From Shewanella halifaxensis HAW-EB4 (GTDB taxonomy: Bacteria; Pseudomonadota; Gammaproteobacteria; Enterobacterales; Shewanellaceae): DNA of 64,000 nucleotides. Shown here in pieces: positions 54,816 to 64,000 of this stretch. The DNA lies in NCBI RefSeq assembly GCF_000019185.1, contig NC_010334.1:2976001-3040000 (forward strand), written 5' to 3'. Numbering within the stretch: position 1 is the first letter of the stretch; the number at the start of each line of letters is the position of its first letter. The position numbers were made by a program, and so were the translations under genes. The notes beneath the pieces were generated by a model, which saw only the letters and a list, made by a program, of their open reading frames with translations, did no database searches and had not been told where the DNA came from.

Positions 54816-56600
54816 ATGGTTGAGCGACAAAAACAGATTGGACGTGATCGCGTTTCACGCTTAGTAAGCTGGGGACACTGGTTTGCCTTCATTAATGGAT
54901 TACTTGCCATTATCGTTGGCTATCGCTATCTCGACACCATAGGACTTCCTGAATCATTTATAGGCTGGGGTTACCTAGTGATCAGCACGATAGGCCATTT
55001 TAGCTTTTTAGCTTTTATGGTCTATTTAGTCTTTATCTTCCCAGTCACACTGTTACTGCCTTATTCAAAAATTCTGAGAGGCTATGCCGCCACAGTCGCA
55101 ACTCTTAGCCTGTGTTTGCTACTCTACGATACCGTTATCTATGACGATTATGGTCTGCACTTAAGTCCCTTTGTGTTCGACCTTGCCTGGGCAGACTTAA
55201 ATGCCCTACTTCGTGGCACCTCATACATTATTACGCCTATTGCCATCTTGGTGATAGAGCTCACGCTCGCCAATTTCCTGTGGAAGCGAATCGAAAAAAT
55301 CCGTAAGCGCAATGTCGGTAACAAGGTCGTCGCCATCGTGGGGATCTGTTTTGTCGCCAGCCATCTTATTCATATCTGGGGCGACGCAGCAGATGTCACC
55401 GAGATTACCCATTTCGATGATGCCTATCCGCTGTCTTACCCTGCGACGGCAAAAAGCCTAATGGAAAGCTACGGCATTGAAGGAATTCAAGACCATAAAA
55501 ATCAAACACAACCTAGGTCTAGCCTGCAGTACCCTTTAGCGCCGATGCAGTGTAGTGCCGATAGCCAACCCAATATATTAGTCATTGCGGTAGATAGCTT
55601 GCGCGCCGATCTTGTCGATGAGTCAACGATGCCGTTTCTTGCCTCTTACGCAAAACAAAATATGAACTTTACCCAACACCTCAGTGGCGGTAACCAGTTC
55701 AATAGCGGGATGTTTAGCCTACTCTATGGTCTGCAAGGCAGCTATTCCAATGCGATTGACCTGCACTATCAAAGTCCAGTATTAACCCAAGAGCTAGCAG
55801 CTAAAGGTTATCAATTAGGGCTGTTTACCACCCAAGATACGCTACCCGAGACACAAGCAATATTTAACGACTTTAAACGCATCGATGCTGAGCATATCAA
55901 CAGCTATGCCAAATCTGATCTTCAATCCGTTGCTAACTGGCAGCAGTGGACACAATCGGTGAAGCAACCTTGGTTTAGCTTACTCAATCTCAAATCACCA
56001 GAGAGCTATGACACGCCAATTGGCTTCTTAGGTATTAAAACGGTCCAAGCATCATCAAAGTTAAAGCCCGCACAAAAGGTACTATTTAACCAGTATCGTC
56101 AATCGCTTAACTTTATCGACAAGCAGATTGAACAGGTCGTTAGTAGCTTACCAGAAAGCACCATGGTGGTGATCACAGGGGTGAATGGCAAGATGTTTAC
56201 CAGTAACTCTGACGAAGCGAGGGTTAACCTGTCTCCCGATAGTATTCGAGTGCCGATGATTATTCACTGGCCAAATGAAGAGTCACCTAAACAGATCAAG
56301 TATCGCACCACACACAATGGTTTAGTGCCCGCGATTTTGACTCAAACCCTAGGCTGCACTAATCCCGCTTCAGACTACAGTTCTGATCAGAGCCTGATGC
56401 AACCAAGTGATAAAACTTGGGTTTACGTTGGTGATCACCGCATTTTTGCAATTTACCAAGAACATGAAATCACAGTTATTGACCGCCACGGTAAGTACCG
56501 TATCTACGATAGTGAGTATCAGAAGCGCTTAAACAAGAAGTTGAGCGCTCCTGAGCTGATTGAAGTCATGCGCGAGGGACGTAGGCTCTACATCCATTAA
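54816..56600 (+). CDS. yejM: inner-membrane sulfatase-like protein YejM (PbgA/LapC)
   Basis: 594 residues, E. coli YejM 586. Five N-terminal transmembrane helices (about 20-40, 50-75, 85-105, 130-155, 165-185) precede a periplasmic alkaline-phosphatase/sulfatase fold (ILVIAVDSLRADLVDESTMPF; VVITGVNGKMF). A basic linker (KRIEKIRKR) separates the last helices. In enterics it senses LPS at the inner membrane and controls LpxC stability through LapB. Interesting beside the lipid A genes lpxK and msbA in the same window, though not in one operon with them. Follows yejL. Confidence 0.94.
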   Translation: MVERQKQIGRDRVSRLVSWGHWFAFINGLLAIIVGYRYLDTIGLPESFIGWGYLVISTIGHFSFLAFMVYLVFIFPVTLLLPYSKILRGYAATVATLSLCLLLYDTVIYDDYGLHLSPFVFDLAWADLNALLRGTSYIITPIAILVIELTLANFLWKRIEKIRKRNVGNKVVAIVGICFVASHLIHIWGDAADVTEITHFDDAYPLSYPATAKSLMESYGIEGIQDHKNQTQPRSSLQYPLAPMQCSADSQPNILVIAVDSLRADLVDESTMPFLASYAKQNMNFTQHLSGGNQFNSGMFSLLYGLQGSYSNAIDLHYQSPVLTQELAAKGYQLGLFTTQDTLPETQAIFNDFKRIDAEHINSYAKSDLQSVANWQQWTQSVKQPWFSLLNLKSPESYDTPIGFLGIKTVQASSKLKPAQKVLFNQYRQSLNFIDKQIEQVVSSLPESTMVVITGVNGKMFTSNSDEARVNLSPDSIRVPMIIHWPNEESPKQIKYRTTHNGLVPAILTQTLGCTNPASDYSSDQSLMQPSDKTWVYVGDHRIFAIYQEHEITVIDRHGKYRIYDSEYQKRLNKKLSAPELIEVMREGRRLYIH

Positions 56601-56736
56601 AGATTATAAACTAAGCAAATGAACCGTTTAAAGCCATGAAGAGCTTGCGTTAACAAAAATGACTTGATAAAGTGCTGGCTCTTCAGAACTCTCCCCCTTA
56701 GTTATACATTGCTATAACGGGTTCTGTTGAATATCT

Positions 56737-56813
56737 CGGGATATGGCCTAGTCCGGTAAGGCGCTTGTCTGGGGGACAAGAGATCACAGGTTCAAATCCT
56801 GTTATCCCGACCA
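56737..56813 (+). tRNA. tRNA-Pro (anticodon GGG)
   Basis: 77 bases with encoded CCA. The acceptor stem CGGGATA/TATCCCG pairs fully; the anticodon stem CTTGT/ACAAG closes the loop CTGGGGG with anticodon GGG; the T-arm is ACAGG-TTCAAAT-CCTGT. It reads CCC and CCU proline codons. Single tRNA gene followed by an intrinsic terminator at 56822. About 136 bases separate it from the yejM stop. Confidence 0.97.
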
Positions 56814-56821
56814 CATTAAAC

Positions 56822-56850
56822 AAAAAAGCCAGCTATTAGCTGGCTTTTTT
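56822..56850 (+). terminator. terminator of tRNA-Pro
   Basis: GCCAGC-TATTA-GCTGGC between AAAAAA and TTTTTT, nine bases after the CCA end. Confidence 0.92.
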
Positions 56851-56874
56851 GTATCTGAACTTTTCTACTGAAAT

Positions 56875-56912
56875 AAAAAAGCGCTGTAATTATTAATAAT
56901 TACAGCGCTTTT
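56875..56912 (-). terminator. terminator of the small cytochrome gene
   Basis: GCGCTGTAATTATT and its exact complement form a 28-base perfect palindrome (56881-56908), with a minus-strand TTTTTT. It lies 16 bases after the cytochrome stop. Confidence 0.9.
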
Positions 56913-56927
56913 ATCACTGCCGAGTAT

Positions 56928-57152
56928 TTACTCGTGACAGTCAGCACACTCTTTCATTGTTAGTTCAGGAGTGTGAACTTCTTTATCTAGTTCGTGAGCG
57001 CTTGCCATATCGTGGCAATCGTTACAAGTCGCGATGCTTGCTTCCATCTCTGTATGCTCTTCAACATTAATTGTTTCATGGCAGTCAGTACAGTTTACAG
57101 CCATAGCTGACGCAGAAAACGCTAACGCAGCAACCAAAGTTAAATATTTCAT
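56928..57152 (-). CDS. small periplasmic triheme cytochrome c
   Basis: 74 residues from the ATG at 57152, seven bases after AAGGA; an ATG two codons earlier touches the ribosome site. Signal peptide YLTLVAALAFSASAMA (cut near 18) leaves about 56 mature residues. Three CxxCH haem sites (CTDCH, CNDCH, CADCH) are each matched by an additional His (EEH, SAH, EVH), so all three haems may be bis-His ligated. That is shorter and poorer in haems than the Shewanella small tetraheme cytochrome CctA and nearer in size to c7 cytochromes. Likely a low-potential periplasmic electron shuttle. Single gene. Confidence 0.88.
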   Translation of the reverse strand: MKYLTLVAALAFSASAMAVNCTDCHETINVEEHTEMEASIATCNDCHDMASAHELDKEVHTPELTMKECADCHE

Positions 57153-57552
57153 ATGCATTCCTTAATATCGGAGTTATCGCACTTAATGTTTGTGGTGTCA
57201 CAGAACTGTTAAGGCTTATTTTTGTTAGTGCCGCTTAATAAATGAAAGACTTAGAGTCTCTGCAGCCCTTGCCTACCATGATATGAATTAACCTTAACTG
57301 AAACTTAAATTTAACCACTGAGTTGAACAAAAGCTGAATGACAACTCTATGACTTGTAAAGGATGTGAGCAAGGTCTGACATATAGTCGACTTTGCAATT
57401 TTATTTTTTAAAATATCTAAAACGAGCCTACGGCTAATTTTTGTGAAAAGTTAATATATAAATGCGCTCAAAATTTAACCGTGCGCGTATCTTTGTACAT
57501 TTAACGGTTGCTATCGGCTTTTAAAGTTAATAAATTGTAAATAAGCAATTCA
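57153..57552. other. divergent promoter region, cytochrome / diguanylate cyclase
   Basis: 400 bases without a gene. The sequence is AT-rich towards 57400-57552. No confident promoter, CRP or ArcA site could be picked out by eye. Confidence 0.5.
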
Positions 57553-59751
57553 GTGATAATAGATAAGAACTCATATCAGAAACAAAGGCGCGCTCTTTTG
57601 TGGAAAATAGAAAAAAATAAATTACTGTTAGCCTCTGTTTTAGGTTTAATCGGCTTACTAGTCAACCTGTATCCAATTCACCTATTCGCTAACATACAGC
57701 TGATCCTAGGCAACGTATCCTATGTTATTGTCGCGATATTGTTTGGCCCTTGGTATGCGCTCTACACAGCACTAATAACGGTTACAGGACTAATGATCGC
57801 CTGGGACAGCGCTCATGTTTATCTATTATTTGGTGTTGAAGCTCTCTGCCTCGGATTTGCAAGACGGCGAGATATCTACGCTTTATATGCTAGCTTTGGC
57901 TTTTGGATATTTATAGGTATGCCACTATTTTACCTATATGTCTTTTTATTCTCAGAGTTACCCAGTAGCCATATTGCTTTTATTATTCTAAAGCAAGGGA
58001 TTAATGGCCTAGTGTATGCGAGTATTGGTTCAATGCTCGTCATCTTAACCCCCTCTTTTTGGCAGTTTAAAAGCAAAATCAAAGACACACAGCGGCGTAC
58101 GTTTAATGGGCAATTGACTTATACCTTTACACTGGTCATTACCATTGCCCTACTATTAGCCGCATTGCTATTCAATAATCAATTTATCGAACGCCAACAA
58201 ACCTTGCTCTACCAGAATATTGAAAACTCCGCTGACCATCTAGGTCTATCAACCCAAGCTTACCTAGACTCCCATACCCGAGCCATTAAAAATGCGGCTG
58301 CGTGGCTCAGCTTAAACCAACACTCTACGGCCGAAGAGCAGATTCTATTATCTCAGTTACATGATAACTACCCAGGCTTTATTACTATGTTACTTGCCGA
58401 TAGAGACGGCACTATTATAGGAGCCAGTCCAGCCTCATTACTTCCCAGCAATGAGGTGCAAGGAAAACAGATCAATATTCAAGATCGAAACTATTTTATC
58501 CAAGCTTTTATCAATCAGCGCACTTTTACCTCGCCAGTATTTCAGGGGAAAGGCTTTGGTCATGATCCTATCGTCGCGATTAGTGCTCCTATCTACCGTG
58601 CAGACACGCCCCATCACCCCATCGGGATCATCGAGGGTTCATTAGACTTAAATGAGTTCAAAGCGATTGATAACGCCAATACCGACAGCAATAATCAATC
58701 AATTGTGCTGATAGATAAAAATAAAAGGATCATATACGCCAGTGACAATCTCGGCCTTGCTCCACTATCCCTGTTTAGTTACTCGCTACCCAGTAAAAAC
58801 TATATTACGCCGTTTCCTATGCTCAATATCACCCAGAACGATAATGTGGCACCAGAATTCGTCTATGCGAGTGTAACCTTGCAAAATGATTGGCAACTCT
58901 TTGTTCTTAATCCTTTTAGGCCGTTAGTCGAATTAGTCGAAGGCATGTATTTAGCGACATTTGCAATTTTATTTGTCGCGCTATCAATTACCATCTACCT
59001 CTCCCGAGTCATCAGTTCTCGCCTAACCTTACCGCTGGAAAACATCGCTAATAAATTCAGTACAAGCTCAGAGAGCGCGAGAATTGAATATGCGGTAGAT
59101 GATGACTCCCCACTAGAGATCTACACCTTGTTTCAACGCTTACAGCAAAGTAAAAGCCAACTTATTAGCTATCAGCTAGAGCTTGAGGAGAAAGTGGCGA
59201 TAAGGACTTTGGAGCTCGAACACGCGAATTGCAAATTAAAGGCGCTAGCCGAGAAAGACCCGCTGACAGGTTTATATAACCGCCGCTATGCTGAAGATAA
59301 ATTTCCGGCTATTCAGGAGCTCTGCCAACGGAGCGATGAGGTTATTGCAATAGCCTTATTAGATCTTGATAAGTTCAAGTTCATTAACGATACATACGGT
59401 CATGACGGCGGAGATCTGACTCTTAAGCGTATCGCCGAACTGCTAAGGCAAGAGTTTAAACGTGACTCCGATATCATTGTAAGATACGGCGGCGAAGAGT
59501 TTCTATTGATCATGCCTCTGTGTAATGCACTAAAAATTGAGCATCACTTAGAAAGCTTTAGAAGAAAACTCGAGAACATCATCATCAAGGGCAAGCAGCC
59601 GTTCCAAGTAACCACCAGCATAGGCGCTGTTATAGGTAATGGCACTTTCAGCACGTCACTGGAAGAATGGGTTAAGCAAGCGGACACTAACCTGTATCAG
59701 GCCAAAGAGACAGGCCGAAATAAACTTGTTTTCACTACCTTAAAAGATTAA
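57553..59751 (+). CDS. membrane-bound diguanylate cyclase with extracytoplasmic sensor
   Basis: 732 residues, GTG start without a clear ribosome site. An N-terminal membrane domain of six or more helices (about 25-180) resembles integral-membrane sensor domains. A further helix near 190-210 leads to a periplasmic dCache-like region (about 215-460; LLADRDGTIIGASP, DIQ/IQDRNYFIQAF, ISAPIYR) and another helix near 470-490. A HAMP-like and coiled region then leads to a GGDEF domain (DPLTGLYNRRYAEDKF, active site YGGEEF). The RxxD inhibitory site (RDSD) is five residues before GGEEF, so product inhibition is likely. It makes c-di-GMP from GTP. A candidate source of the signal read by the VpsR-like activator (speculative). 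Confidence 0.9.
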   Translation: MIIDKNSYQKQRRALLWKIEKNKLLLASVLGLIGLLVNLYPIHLFANIQLILGNVSYVIVAILFGPWYALYTALITVTGLMIAWDSAHVYLLFGVEALCLGFARRRDIYALYASFGFWIFIGMPLFYLYVFLFSELPSSHIAFIILKQGINGLVYASIGSMLVILTPSFWQFKSKIKDTQRRTFNGQLTYTFTLVITIALLLAALLFNNQFIERQQTLLYQNIENSADHLGLSTQAYLDSHTRAIKNAAAWLSLNQHSTAEEQILLSQLHDNYPGFITMLLADRDGTIIGASPASLLPSNEVQGKQINIQDRNYFIQAFINQRTFTSPVFQGKGFGHDPIVAISAPIYRADTPHHPIGIIEGSLDLNEFKAIDNANTDSNNQSIVLIDKNKRIIYASDNLGLAPLSLFSYSLPSKNYITPFPMLNITQNDNVAPEFVYASVTLQNDWQLFVLNPFRPLVELVEGMYLATFAILFVALSITIYLSRVISSRLTLPLENIANKFSTSSESARIEYAVDDDSPLEIYTLFQRLQQSKSQLISYQLELEEKVAIRTLELEHANCKLKALAEKDPLTGLYNRRYAEDKFPAIQELCQRSDEVIAIALLDLDKFKFINDTYGHDGGDLTLKRIAELLRQEFKRDSDIIVRYGGEEFLLIMPLCNALKIEHHLESFRRKLENIIIKGKQPFQVTTSIGAVIGNGTFSTSLEEWVKQADTNLYQAKETGRNKLVFTTLKD

Positions 59752-59834
59752 TGAACAGGGCAAAAACCTGCTAGCAACAACCTAGAGCGGAGGTCATGTA
59801 TTGCTTTTAGTTTATGCGTTCTGAGTCTGGCCCT

Positions 59835-61274
59835 TTAAGGGATTATTACCTCATCCATTTTATCAAGTATATAAGGATAAAATGGATTCCATTTCTGTCT
59901 CATGATTTCGCTAGCAGGCACACTGATCACCCCTCTCTCTCCTCTAGAAGCCCCTGTGCCAATCTGAATATGGGGCTTATTTGCATCCCAAATAGGCCCA
60001 TACAAGGCATCACTTTTAGGAAACGGCAAGGCAACATGCGATAGCGAGTAAACCTGCTTAGGCCAGCTTAGCCCTAGAGAGGTAATGCTATTGTCATTTA
60101 AGTTACGAGCTTGAATATATTTGCTCTTTAGACTGCGGTTTTCAATCAGAGTAAAGTCATAGTTAAACTCCCCCTGCGCCATCAGCTGTTGATAAGGCTG
60201 TATAGGGTCATTCAAAATCAGACTCAAGTTCACCTGAGTGCGATTGATATCAAATAACACCAGCTCATGACCTGCGCTTGGCAAGCGACTATATAGGCCA
60301 TTGACCACCGCACTTGTATCTACGGTATCATCGGTAAGCGATTGAAACGTCAAGATTGGCGGCAGCTCATTGAGTCCATCATGCTCAAGTTGCCAAACCA
60401 GCTCATGATTACGCATTGAAAGTTGATAAACGACATCGCCAGCATTTACAGCAAAGGAGCCATACTTGAACGGGTCATATTCGACTTGAATACTGTTCCA
60501 GCTCAGTTTATCTAACCCTAGTAGGTTACCAAGCCTTGCCTGCCACTTAGCGCCTGCTGCGACCGGAGGAAGACCGATAGCGGGCGAGATCAACACCATG
60601 GCCGAATAATCTGCGGCTCTATTAACAGCTAAGCGCTCAAGGTCATGATTCAACGCCAATGCTGCTCCCGTTGAAAATCCGACTACATATAAAGGTTTGT
60701 CACCCAAAGCCGTTTTCATATGCCTGGTCGCCAAAGCAACTGCACCAGCCATATCTTGCCAATAGATATTGGTCAACGCCGAGGGCAAGGTGCCATGACC
60801 CGGCAACCTGAGTCCCAAAACATGGGCCTTGTTCTTATAATGTTTAGCGAAATGCGACATAGCATAAGGAGAGTCAGACATGCCGTGGATGAGTAATACC
60901 CCATATTCTGCGTCAGCGTTAGCCCACTCATAACTGCGATTCCAATCTTGGATCCAGTGACCAGGATCTGAATAACTTCCTCTTACATAACGATTGAGAA
61001 TGTCGAGCGACTGCGGCTCGCTAGACTGTTGATACACTTTACTCTCTAGCTCAGCAAAGAGCTTATCTTCAAGCTCCAGATATTCATCGAAGCTATTAAG
61101 GTTGCTCTTTAAGCGATACTCGGAGGTTAGCTCGGTAGTATGCCAAAGTGACAGTTCGGGACGGGAGTTTAAAAACCACACCACCATAGCAATTAACGCA
61201 ATGCTAGTGCCTAACGACGCATAAAACAAAGCAAAGGCGAGATGTTTTGTCGATCCAATAATAATGGCTTTCAT
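59835..61274 (-). CDS. membrane-anchored alpha/beta hydrolase
   Basis: 479 residues. One N-terminal helix near 12-33 (AFALFYASLGTSIALIAMVVWFL), then a ~100-residue charged region and an alpha/beta-hydrolase fold starting GVLLIHGMSDSPYAMSHFA near 124. The nucleophile elbow is GFSTG near residue 198, the oxyanion region HGMSDS, and a later Asp (SLTDDTV) and His (SAGH) can complete the triad. It resembles serine-hydrolase/lysophospholipase (Hydrolase_4) proteins. The helix would hold it in the inner membrane facing the periplasm (inferred). Convergent with the cyclase gene, 83 bases apart. Confidence 0.82.
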   Translation of the reverse strand: MKAIIIGSTKHLAFALFYASLGTSIALIAMVVWFLNSRPELSLWHTTELTSEYRLKSNLNSFDEYLELEDKLFAELESKVYQQSSEPQSLDILNRYVRGSYSDPGHWIQDWNRSYEWANADAEYGVLLIHGMSDSPYAMSHFAKHYKNKAHVLGLRLPGHGTLPSALTNIYWQDMAGAVALATRHMKTALGDKPLYVVGFSTGAALALNHDLERLAVNRAADYSAMVLISPAIGLPPVAAGAKWQARLGNLLGLDKLSWNSIQVEYDPFKYGSFAVNAGDVVYQLSMRNHELVWQLEHDGLNELPPILTFQSLTDDTVDTSAVVNGLYSRLPSAGHELVLFDINRTQVNLSLILNDPIQPYQQLMAQGEFNYDFTLIENRSLKSKYIQARNLNDNSITSLGLSWPKQVYSLSHVALPFPKSDALYGPIWDANKPHIQIGTGASRGERGVISVPASEIMRQKWNPFYPYILDKMDEVIIP

Positions 61275-61460
61275 AAGCGTCGCTATTCATCCTAAACAGG
61301 CAATATAGTAAAAGATAACTTACATGTTTTTACAGTGAAACGGAAAACTGAGGAAAATGGAATAAAAATATACAGATAATAGGCCTTGATACCACGATAA
61401 CTGACTTTACCTGAGCCCCTGTTTATCTAAATTAGTATCATCCTTAAAAGCGGCCTAAAG

Positions 61461-61482
61461 AAAAAGACGCCTAGGCGTCTTT
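61461..61482 (-). terminator. nadE terminator
   Basis: AAAGACGCCTAGGCGTCTTT is a 20-base perfect palindrome, with extra T on the minus strand. About 50 bases after the nadE stop. With no true loop bases, a hairpin of seven or eight base pairs around a CTAG turn would form. Confidence 0.75.
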
Positions 61483-61531
61483 CGTATATCAATAGCGTCG
61501 AATACCTATCGGTACCCGCGCCGCCATTAGC

Positions 61532-62362
61532 CTAATCATAGATCGTAGGAATTGGTTCACGTTTATGCTGCGTCGCAAGGTACATACTGATCAATTTATC
61601 ATTAACAAAATTACTGACCACTTTACCTTCTAAAAAGTCATCAATCTGCTCGTATGTTAGCCCCAACGCCTCTTCATCTTCTTGTTGCGGATGTTCCTCT
61701 TCAAGATCAGCGGTTGGCGCTTTGCTCACTAATACTTCCGGTGCGCCAAGATAGTCTGCCAACTGTCTTACCTGACGTTTATTGAGACCAAACAGCGGCG
61801 CTAAATCACATGCACCATCACCCCACTTAGTGTAAAAGCCGGTAATATTTTCGGCGCTGTGATCGGTGCCAACCACGAGCCCGCCTACAAGTCCTGCAAT
61901 ATCATATTGAGCAACCATGCGCATTCTTGCCTTCACGTTGCCCTTTACAAAGTCGATTTTATCATGCTCAGGTAAGGCTATGCCTGCAGCTTCAATCGCC
62001 GCGAGTGTTTCACTATGAACGCCATCAACACCAAGCTTTACATTTACCGTCACTTGCTTTGAAGGCTGAATAAACTGACAAGCCAACTGCGCTTCGTCTT
62101 CATCTTTTTGTACATCATAAGGCAGGCGAACCGCTATAAACTGGTAGCTACTGCTCTGAGACTCGCTATTGAGCTCATCAACCGCAAGCTGACACAAACG
62201 TCCCCCCACAGAGGAGTCGACCCCCCCACTGATCCCTAACACCAGTGACGTTGTACTCGATTGCTTTAATTTTGACTTAATAAATGCCACACGTCTTTGC
62301 ACCTCAAAAGCGGGATCGATTGCTTTAAGCACCTTCATTTCCCTTAAGATCTGTCCTTTCAC
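61532..62362 (-). CDS. nadE: NAD synthetase, ammonia-dependent
   Basis: 276 residues, as E. coli NadE (275). The PP-loop [10 protein letters not shown] near residue 43, [31 protein letters not shown] in the centre and [18 protein letters not shown] are family signatures. It amidates nicotinic acid adenine dinucleotide to NAD with ATP and ammonia; no glutaminase domain. A GTG start gives a protein matching the E. coli length; an ATG eight codons in (62338) lies too close to AAGGGA, and a GTG two codons further (62332) is also possible. Single gene. Confidence 0.94.
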   Translation of the reverse strand: MKGQILREMKVLKAIDPAFEVQRRVAFIKSKLKQSSTTSLVLGISGGVDSSVGGRLCQLAVDELNSESQSSSYQFIAVRLPYDVQKDEDEAQLACQFIQPSKQVTVNVKLGVDGVHSETLAAIEAAGIALPEHDKIDFVKGNVKARMRMVAQYDIAGLVGGLVVGTDHSAENITGFYTKWGDGACDLAPLFGLNKRQVRQLADYLGAPEVLVSKAPTADLEEEHPQQEDEEALGLTYEQIDDFLEGKVVSNFVNDKLISMYLATQHKREPIPTIYD

Positions 62363-62531
62363 GTTCTACACTCCGATGGTGGTTGGCATAAAAATTGGTT
62401 TATATTATGGGTGAATTCTTGCGACAATTCACGACCTGTTTAATAACAATCGTGTTAATTTAATCTCTGCTAGGAAATATGTGCCGCTTAAACGCTAAAG
62501 CGTGTTTTAGATCAAACCAATAAGAGACCCG

Positions 62532-63176
62532 ATGGAACTTCAATTACTCATATCGCTCGGCATCATTCACCTCGCAGCACTTGCTAGCCCCGGACCCGAT
62601 TTTGCCTTAGTGGTTCGCCTCGCGACACAGGAGTCGCGCGCAGCAGCTATTGCCTCATCGCTAGGGATCGCCGTGGCGATTTTAGGCCATACGCTATTGA
62701 GCCTAACTGGCGTCAGTCTGATCATTCAAAGCTCAGATCTCTTATTCACCATGGTTCAATTGGCTGGTGCCAGCTATTTGGCCTGGATGGGAATGGGCGC
62801 AATAAAAGCTGCATGGCGGCATTGGCAAGATCCGGTATCGATTGAGACCGCCGCACGAGGACGCGGAGTCACCGCGTATAAAGGCTTTATGCAGGGGCTG
62901 TATACCAATATTTTAAATCCCAAGGCGCTGGTGTTTTTTATCACCCTATTCTCAACCCTTATTACGCCGCAAGTCAGCTTCGCCACCAAGAATATGGCCG
63001 CTTTGCTGCTATTTTCTTTATCCTTTGTTTGGTTCACCTTTATTGCGGTCGTGCTGTCGAAGCCCAAAGTTCAGCTTAAAATGAAAAAGGCCAGCCCGCT
63101 AATTAACCTCATCACTGGGGTGGTGTTTATTGGCGTTGCACTGATAATTATCTCCGGGCTCGTGGCGTCACAATAG
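62532..63176 (+). CDS. LysE/RhtB-family amino acid exporter
   Basis: 214 residues with six transmembrane helices. LASPGPDFALVVR in the first loop is the family motif (PGPxxxxv). ILNPKALVFFITLFSTLI is the second conserved stretch. The protein would export amino acids such as threonine, homoserine or lysine from the cytoplasm; the substrate cannot be read off the sequence. ATG start with AAGAGA upstream. Convergent with the sigma-54 activator. Confidence 0.9.
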   Translation: MELQLLISLGIIHLAALASPGPDFALVVRLATQESRAAAIASSLGIAVAILGHTLLSLTGVSLIIQSSDLLFTMVQLAGASYLAWMGMGAIKAAWRHWQDPVSIETAARGRGVTAYKGFMQGLYTNILNPKALVFFITLFSTLITPQVSFATKNMAALLLFSLSFVWFTFIAVVLSKPKVQLKMKKASPLINLITGVVFIGVALIIISGLVASQ

Positions 63177-63239
63177 TCGCTAATGCGAATAGCGAGTGCT
63201 CATCGCTATTCCTATTAGCGTTCAAGTATCAGTAACGGG

Positions 63240-64000
63240 TTACACCAGTTGATGTTTCTCTAGGCGGTACAAGAAGGCCTTGTAGCTTAAACCCAGTTGC
63301 TTTGCCGCTTGGGTTCGATTGCGGTCATGACGTGCCATCGCCTGCTGTAAGCAATCTTTCTCAAATGCTTCCCACTCAAAACCATCAACGGGTAGCACAA
63401 AATGATTGGGGTTAATTGTACTTTTGCCAGATTGTAATTCGGCAACCAGCTCTTGTTCATCACCGAGTAGCACAAATCGCTCAATTCGATTCGACAGCTC
63501 GCGTACATTACCAGGCCAAGGATAATCCAGCAGTGATTTCATGGTGTCAGCGCTTAGCTTAACGACTTCAACCCCGTACTGACCACCGTGGATTTTGAGA
63601 AAATGTTCAATCAGTCGGCCAATGTCTTCTCGACGTGCTCTAAGTGGCGGCATATCAATGGGAACCACGTTCAATCGATAAAACAGATCTTCTCTGAAGT
63701 TACCCAGCTCCACCTCCTCTTTAAGATTTCGGTGAGTCGCTGCGATGACCCTAACATCTAACTTTATCTCACCATTTTGTCCAAGCCGTGAGATCACTCC
63801 TTCTTGTAAAAATCGCAATAGCTTAGTTTGTTGCAGCAGAGGCAGCTCCCCTATCTCATCAAGAAATATGGTGCCCCCATTAGCGGCTTCAAGCTTACCT
63901 ATCTTTAAGGTATTCGCACCGGTAAACGCCCCCTTCTCTGCGCCAAAAAGCTCTGATTCGGCAAGGGTTTCAGGAATGGCGCCACAGTTGATAGCGACAA
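63240..64000 (-). CDS. sigma-54-dependent activator, C-terminal part (cut by window edge), PspF-like
   Basis: The frame is open from the right edge of the window to the stop, about 253 residues; the N-terminus is outside. It starts within the AAA+ domain: [13 protein letters not shown] (GAFTGA contact loop), [13 protein letters not shown] (Walker B), [21 protein letters not shown]. It ends in a Fis-type helix-turn-helix [24 protein letters not shown]. The LGLxYxxFxxxLxKHQ pattern resembles PspF, but whether a receiver or other N-terminal domain precedes it cannot be seen. No psp genes are in the window, so naming is left open. Confidence 0.85.
   Translation of the reverse strand, partial: VAINCGAIPETLAESELFGAEKGAFTGANTLKIGKLEAANGGTIFLDEIGELPLLQQTKLLRFLQEGVISRLGQNGEIKLDVRVIAATHRNLKEEVELGNFREDLFYRLNVVPIDMPPLRARREDIGRLIEHFLKIHGGQYGVEVVKLSADTMKSLLDYPWPGNVRELSNRIERFVLLGDEQELVAELQSGKSTINPNHFVLPVDGFEWEAFEKDCLQQAMARHDRNRTQAAKQLGLSYKAFLYRLEKHQLV

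Noticed and set aside
56737..56813. tRNA-Pro as an attachment site of an integrated element
   Set aside because: No integrase, no repeat of the tRNA 3' end and no phage-like genes follow it in the window.
62010..62025. TGTTTCACTATGAACG within nadE as a third activator palindrome
   Set aside because: The right arm matches only in part and the centre is 3 bases, inside a coding sequence with no sigma-54-like element.

Overview
The window is chromosomal DNA of a gammaproteobacterium, almost certainly a Shewanella. The reasons are the bioBFCD/bioA pair followed by a second elongation factor G, the divergent gltA / sdhCDAB-sucABCD arrangement, yejK/yejL/yejM, a small periplasmic multiheme c-type cytochrome, and the protein sequences themselves. 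I saw no phage, insertion sequence, integrase, CRISPR array or rRNA. Nearly all genes look intact; bioD (left edge) and a sigma-54 activator (right edge) are cut by the window.

Layout. 1-4958: biotin synthesis, bioBFCD leftward and bioA rightward, with a candidate BirA operator at the bioA start. 5224-7396: fusA-type EF-G paralogue with its own terminator. 7423-12177: small P-loop protein, CobB sirtuin, Fur, a GNAT acetyltransferase, a stand-alone FMN glutamate-synthase-like protein and a small unknown. 12375-23804: the TCA block, sdhCDAB-sucABCD leftward and gltA rightward, with a CRP-type site before sdhC and an intrinsic terminator between sdhB and sucA. 24057-31669: one membrane-fusion lipoprotein and two RND permeases in a row, with a duplicated start region between the first two genes.

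31777-41420 is the accessory part and the best candidate for something undescribed. It has an unknown exported protein, a 771-residue exported protein with an SdrD-B-like domain, a VpsR-like sigma-54 activator in a probable operon with a DsbA-like lipoprotein, and a 779-residue exported cysteine-containing protein with DUF11-like repeats. The two large exported proteins share, upstream, an 18-bp palindrome (TGTTYCA-N4-TGAAACA) and a sigma-54-like -24/-12 element. This suggests one regulon: activator, two surface or matrix proteins, and a thiol-disulfide helper. A large exported metzincin protease follows, convergent, at 41487-44522.

44523-51023: a heptamer repeat, then the envelope genes UPF0434, lpxK, msbA and comEC (leftward) and a DUF2062 membrane protein. 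51043-56600: M23 peptidase, two-domain QueD-like protein, yejK, yejL, yejM. 56737-56813: tRNA-Pro(GGG). 56928-64000: triheme cytochrome, diguanylate cyclase, membrane-anchored alpha/beta hydrolase, nadE, a LysE-type exporter and a partial PspF-like activator. All functions are read from motifs and family knowledge; no search was run.
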